NCBI GenBank assembly: GCA_024404435.1
Contig: JAKSPW010000068.1
Location: forward strand, 1-7,055
Direction: 5' to 3'
From: Clostridia bacterium
GTDB lineage: Bacteria > Bacillota > Clostridia > Oscillospirales > CAG-272
DNA length: 7,055 nt
The notes under the pieces are model-generated. The model was not told where the DNA came from, ran no database searches, and saw only the letters and a list, made by a program, of their open reading frames with translations. Position 1 is the first letter of the stretch. Every line of letters begins with the position of its first letter. A program made the translations under genes and the position numbers. Below are positions 7,023 through 7,055 of this stretch, one piece after another.

Positions 7023-7055
7023 TCAAACGCCGCCGAAGCCTCTTCCGATGATCTC
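7023..7055 (-). CDS. Possible C-terminal tail of an unidentified - strand gene
   Basis: Read on the - strand from the right edge, a frame encodes EIIGRGFGGV and then a TGA stop at 7023-7025. Its codons (GAG, ATC, GGA, GGC, TTC) match the usage of the other genes in the window, and the base composition changes sharply to AT-rich right after the stop. Ten residues are too few to recognise a family. A second - strand frame stays open further, to about 6960, but would run through the A/T tracts and encode a low-complexity tail, so it is less likely. If the gene is real, it lies upstream of the exporter operon on the same strand and is separated from it by a possible terminator and the exporter promoter. 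Confidence 0.35.
   Translation of the reverse strand, partial: EIIGRGFGGV

Overview
The window looks like chromosomal DNA from a Gram-positive anaerobe, most likely a member of the Clostridia (gut Firmicutes type). This rests on the ABC-exporter subfamilies present, the strong AGGAG-type ribosome binding sites, tightly overlapping genes and a textbook sigma-A promoter. Coding DNA is moderately GC-rich with many C/G-ending codons, while the one promoter-bearing gap is very AT-rich. I would not name a genus from this sequence.

The layout is two convergent operons. On the + strand come the last 33 codons of an ABC exporter subunit (1-102), a 628-aa exporter subunit that overlaps it by an ATGA (99-1985), and a 359-aa SGNH/GDSL-type esterase 13 nt further on (1999-3078). 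Near the centre is a perfect palindrome flanked by A and T tracts (3094-3126), which can terminate transcription in both directions, followed by three 7-nt tandem repeats. On the - strand, read right to left, come a consensus promoter (6915-6943), a leader of about 60 nt, a 580-aa exporter subunit (5105-6847) and a 647-aa exporter subunit (3169-5112) overlapping it by 8 nt. At the right edge is probably the tail of another - strand gene with a weak terminator.

Both operons appear to encode heterodimeric type IV (TM287/288, LmrCD, BmrCD-like) ABC exporters. In the complete pair the 580-aa subunit has a degenerate ATPase site (Asp for the catalytic Glu, Gln for the switch His) with a good LSGGQ, while the 647-aa subunit has intact Walker B Glu and His but an altered signature (ISQGQ). 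These combine into one active and one inactive ATP site. The 628-aa subunit shows the same active-subunit pattern (Glu, His, altered signature LSAGQ), so its truncated upstream neighbour is inferred to be the degenerate partner. The esterase shares the first operon, has no signal peptide and has an unassigned beta-rich C-terminal domain.

I see no CRISPR array, RNA gene, insertion sequence or clearly new system. The points most worth following up are the esterase-exporter linkage and the esterase's C-terminal domain. Substrates cannot be read from the sequence.
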